The translations under genes were made by a program, and so were the position numbers. This document shows positions 61,754 through 64,000 of a DNA stretch of 64,000 bases, in pieces. Where the stretch lies: assembly GCF_947492535.1 (NCBI RefSeq), contig NZ_CANLNH010000012.1, forward strand, positions 1 to 64,000, in the 5' to 3' direction. How positions within the stretch are numbered: the first letter of the stretch is position 1; each line of letters starts with the position of its first letter. Origin of the DNA: an uncultured Dokdonia sp. (lineage in GTDB: Bacteria > Bacteroidota > Bacteroidia > Flavobacteriales > Flavobacteriaceae). The notes beneath the pieces are model-generated. The model was not told the DNA's origin. It saw only the letters and a list, made by a program, of their open reading frames with translations, and ran no database searches.

Positions 61754-61910
61754 GGTAATTTGTTTTCACTAAAGAGTCTCTTTGTGGAAAAGTGTTACAG
61801 TTTATGAAAACCTACATGTGTTTTATGAACCTCATTCCAGTTTCTTCCAGAGGGAGAAAGGCTATAATTTTAAAAAATAGAGTAACACTCTATTTGAAAA
61901 TGATAGAGCC

Positions 61911-62023
61911 GGTCATTTCGATACAATTCGCTTTCGGCGAATCACTCAATGACCTAAGAATAGAAATACTACAGTCAGGTGACTGAGTGATTTCGTAGTA
62001 TGAGAAATTGTATCGAAGTCACC
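61911..62023. repeat. Imperfect inverted repeat element (about 113 bp)
   Basis: The left arm begins GGTCATTTCGATACAATTCG and contains AATCACTCAATGACC. The reverse complement of the right arm reads GTGACTTCGATACAATTTCTC with AATCACTCAGTCACC. The arms align over about 45 bases, so the element can fold into a long hairpin. It fills the gap upstream of the EreA/ChaN-like gene. Such elements are frequent between genes of Flavobacteriaceae. Confidence 0.65.
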
Positions 62024-62027
62024 GAGT

Positions 62028-62282
62028 TCAAATTACCATCCCCCTTAAAAACCGAGTTACTTTCTCCGCAGGCATTTCGCAAGGTTTTAGAAGTTCAGAA
62101 GTGCTAGTGAGATAATAATTCAAACTTATAAAGTCAGTCCCTTGTAATTCTTCGGCATAGATTTTATAGGATTTCCCATTGGTAAATGTAGTTTTAGTGA
62201 GGCCGTATTTTTTGTTTTCAAAAAGTACGGTACTATATCCTTCAGGAATTGTCTGTATGATATGGAGTAAAGAATCATTCAT
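62028..62282 (-). CDS. Small hypothetical cytosolic protein after the response regulator
   Basis: An 84-residue protein starting four bases after the response regulator stop, so co-transcribed. It has GYSTVLFENKKYGLTKTTFT and a C-terminal KPCEMPAEKVTRFLRGMVI. The pattern looks like a single compact alpha/beta domain. I recognise no family with certainty. Confidence 0.7.
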   Translation of the reverse strand: MNDSLLHIIQTIPEGYSTVLFENKKYGLTKTTFTNGKSYKIYAEELQGTDFISLNYYLTSTSELLKPCEMPAEKVTRFLRGMVI

Positions 62283-62286
62283 TACC

Positions 62287-62988
62287 CTAGCCTTTTAAAA
62301 CGGAAATCACATGCTCCTTATACTTCCCTCCTATGGGGATTTCTAGTCGTCCAATTTCAATATCTTGTTGTGTAAACGCTGTGACATGATCTTTATTTAC
62401 AATATACGATCGGTGTACGCGTAAAAACTGGTCCTCCGGAAGTTGCTCTATAAAATGACTAATTCGTTCTTTAATCACCAGCGTTTCTGTCGTAGTATGA
62501 ATTTTCAAGTAATCTTTAATACTTTCTATGTATTTGACATATTGTAATATCACTTTTACATGCTTTTTATTCACTTGAACAAAGATATGTGCAGGCGATA
62601 TATGTGCTACTTGAGGTGTGGTTTCTATTGTGGTTGAAGGTGAGACCTTCAACCGACTTACGGCCGTGAAAAAACGTTCAAATGTGATCGGTTTTAATAA
62701 ATAATCGTGTGCTTGTAATTCATAACTCTCAACAGCATATTCTCGATACGCAGTCGTAAAAATAACTGTAGGCGGATGAGATACTGATTTTAAAAAATCA
62801 ATACCTGTCAATTTCGGCATTTGGATATCTAAAAATAAGACATCCACTTGGTTTGTTGCCAAAAATTGAGACGCCAGCAAGGCGTTTTTAAATGACCCTT
62901 TATGTTCTAAAAAAGGAACATCAGCAATATGCTGCTCTAATAAAGAGCGCGCTAAAGGTTCGTCATCTACTACTATACACCTAATCAT
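62287..62988 (-). CDS. LytTR-family response regulator
   Basis: The track starts at 63030; ATG 62988 (MIRCIVVDDEPLARSLL) is the standard start and overlaps the kinase stop as ATGA. The 233-residue protein has a receiver domain with the phosphorylated aspartate in VDVLFLDIQMPKLTG and conserved lysine in YLLKPITFERF. A LytTR DNA-binding domain follows (HVKVILQYVKYIESIKDYLK, FLRVHRSYIVNKDHV). It pairs with the LytS-type kinase upstream. Confidence 0.94.
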   Translation of the reverse strand: MIRCIVVDDEPLARSLLEQHIADVPFLEHKGSFKNALLASQFLATNQVDVLFLDIQMPKLTGIDFLKSVSHPPTVIFTTAYREYAVESYELQAHDYLLKPITFERFFTAVSRLKVSPSTTIETTPQVAHISPAHIFVQVNKKHVKVILQYVKYIESIKDYLKIHTTTETLVIKERISHFIEQLPEDQFLRVHRSYIVNKDHVTAFTQQDIEIGRLEIPIGGKYKEHVISVLKG

Positions 62989-64000
62989 CGTATGTGTTCT
63001 GTATTTATTTGTAAAGCTACACAATACCATCCATTTTCATCAGTCACTTCATAGGAATACTCTTCATAGACTAATCCTAATTGCTTCTTGACATTAGAGA
63101 CACCAATACCTTTTGTATACGCTGTTTCATCCGTTTGTTGCGTGATCTCTTTTGTGTTTTTAACGATGAAGTGTATGTACGGTCCTTTTTGTTTTAAATC
63201 AATATGAATTCCTGGAATGCCTGTACTTCCACTCGCTCCATGTTTAAACGCATTTTCTACAATCGATAATAAAATAAGGGGTACTATTTTTACTTCAGGA
63301 GCTATAGAATTCACGCCCGCCTGTCCGGCCGGCAAGAAAACAATTTTAATATCATCCCCATACCGCAAGCGTTCTAATGCTATATAATTTTCTAATAAGG
63401 TAACTTCCTTCTCAAGAGGCACTAATTTATCATTACATTGATACAACATATAATCGAGCATCGCCGAAAGGGTTGCTACTGTTTCTGGTGCTTTATCCGA
63501 TTTCTGAAGCGTAAGTGCATATAAATTATTAAGTGTATTGAATAAAAAATGCGGATGAATCTGTGCTTTTAAAGCACCAAGTTCTGCTTTATTCTTATCT
63601 CGTTCTAATTGCAGTAATGCTTTTTCATTTTTATTCTTCTGGACAATAATACGATCGATGGTCATGGCAAATGTGGCCATTAATAAAGGAAGTAAATATC
63701 CGTCTATTAAAAATTCCCAGTCACTAAAAATCTGTACAATGGATTCTCTTACAAAAGGAGGCTCTCTAAAAAGTGTCTCATATACATAGACGGTAAACAC
63801 CCGATCTAAAGCACTTGCTATATAAAAAAGCAGCACAGAAAGCACGAAAAAAATTATATATTTCTTATTTTTATAGTAATATTGCAATAATACATAATTA
63901 AATATATACGCTGTGAGTAAATAGCCAGGTAAATGCTTTAAGTTTTGAAGGAAAATAATGTGTAACCCTTGCTTATTTCCGTCTTGAAAAAACTGAATAA
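62985..64000 (-). CDS. LytS-type sensor histidine kinase (partial, N-terminus beyond right edge)
   Basis: The track begins at a TTG at 63887, but the frame remains open to the right edge (GLHIIFLQNLKHLPGYLLTA and more upstream), so the gene is 5'-truncated by the window. At least three membrane segments precede the catalytic part. The histidine box is LKAQIHPHFLFNTLNNLYAL and the N-box is LLLSIVENAFKHG. Between them an inserted segment, FLPAGQAGVNS, is encoded by a GC-rich repeat. It is translationally coupled to the LytTR regulator. Confidence 0.92.
   Translation of the reverse strand, partial: IQFFQDGNKQGLHIIFLQNLKHLPGYLLTAYIFNYVLLQYYYKNKKYIIFFVLSVLLFYIASALDRVFTVYVYETLFREPPFVRESIVQIFSDWEFLIDGYLLPLLMATFAMTIDRIIVQKNKNEKALLQLERDKNKAELGALKAQIHPHFLFNTLNNLYALTLQKSDKAPETVATLSAMLDYMLYQCNDKLVPLEKEVTLLENYIALERLRYGDDIKIVFLPAGQAGVNSIAPEVKIVPLILLSIVENAFKHGASGSTGIPGIHIDLKQKGPYIHFIVKNTKEITQQTDETAYTKGIGVSNVKKQLGLVYEEYSYEVTDENGWYCVALQINTEHIR
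63314..63336. repeat. GC-rich repeat encoding PAGQAG inside the kinase
   Basis: On the minus strand CTTGCCGGCCGGACAGGCGG encodes Leu-Pro-Ala-Gly-Gln-Ala-Gly. It is far richer in G+C than its surroundings and resembles the 20-base block nested in the repeat at 12506-12525. Confidence 0.7.

Noticed and set aside
61792-61986. 64-residue plus-strand ORF upstream of the EreA/ChaN-like gene
   Set aside because: It runs into the hairpin repeat, has no protein-like pattern and no family.
1-64000. tRNA, rRNA, CRISPR arrays, phage genes or transposase-bearing insertion sequences
   Set aside because: I saw no cloverleaf-like tRNA, no regularly spaced repeat-spacer array and no integrase, transposase or phage structural gene.

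Overview
The window is AT-rich DNA from a member of the Bacteroidota, most likely a marine Flavobacteriaceae. Evidence for this includes gliding genes (gldE, gldD) beside ssb and mutY, type IX secretion C-terminal tails (Por_Sec type), a FecR/STN signalling unit, promoters of the TAnnTTTG type, many TTG starts, a lipoprotein-type metal-binding protein and ATP-dependent PEP carboxykinase. A 14-bp palindrome, GCTTTCGCGAAAGC, recurs through genes and gaps in about 13 full or partial copies. I recall similar palindromes from Dokdonia-like genomes, but I cannot confirm the genus.

Layout. 1-3490: the N-terminal part of a giant secreted multidomain adhesin (minus strand, leaves the left edge) and an almost empty gap. 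3491-8535: rseP, a SCO1-type copper chaperone, and feoA-feoB followed by a Cys-rich Feo accessory peptide and a small membrane protein. 8548-14957 (minus): a DtxR/MntR-family regulator, an outer-membrane barrel, and a complete Mn/Zn/Fe-type ABC importer. The importer operon carries a small S23/four-helix-bundle element bounded by imperfect inverted repeats. Similar near-palindromes lie upstream of the regulator and of feoA, suggesting one metal regulon. 15091-20837: an ECF sigma factor, a divergent FecR anti-sigma factor and a very AT-rich receptor-like protein (STN, carboxypeptidase-like, MG2 and plug domains, but no barrel).

20865-40944: mostly housekeeping: recX, rng, a 30-residue extremely basic protein, HU, mutY, an AraC regulator, ssb, gldE, gldD, a DMT permease, a SanA-like protein, pckA, a DUF423 protein, saccharopine dehydrogenase, two tandem FG-GAP/ASPIC secreted proteins and recQ. 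Two or three gene ends (mutY tail, recQ head, perhaps the DMT permease tail) are present a second time as decaying remnants. These mark past insertions or duplications.

41082-53129: a Crp-family regulator, a three-part outer-membrane protein (phosphoesterase-like, secretory-kinase-like, barrel), then the most unusual locus. It is an eight-gene operon in which three Rieske [2Fe-2S] domains are fused to three different partners: a glutamate-synthase-like FMN/3Fe-4S domain, a thiamine-diphosphate enzyme and a ferric-reductase-like haem membrane domain. Four small membrane, anchored or uncharacterised proteins and a DUF2721-like protein complete the set or lie between these genes. I do not recognise this as a described pathway and put it forward as the main candidate for a new system: a membrane-to-cytosol redox chain acting on a 2-oxo acid or amino acid.

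53181-64000: a CPA1 Na+/H+ antiporter, a DUF6268-like outer-membrane protein, an orphan Pycsar-type transmembrane effector, a DASS/SLC13 carboxylate transporter, an M50 protease-TPR fusion, a third FG-GAP/ASPIC paralogue, an EreA/ChaN-like secreted protein, a hairpin-forming repeat, and a LytTR response regulator with its LytS-type kinase. The kinase leaves the right edge and contains a PAGQAG repeat insertion.
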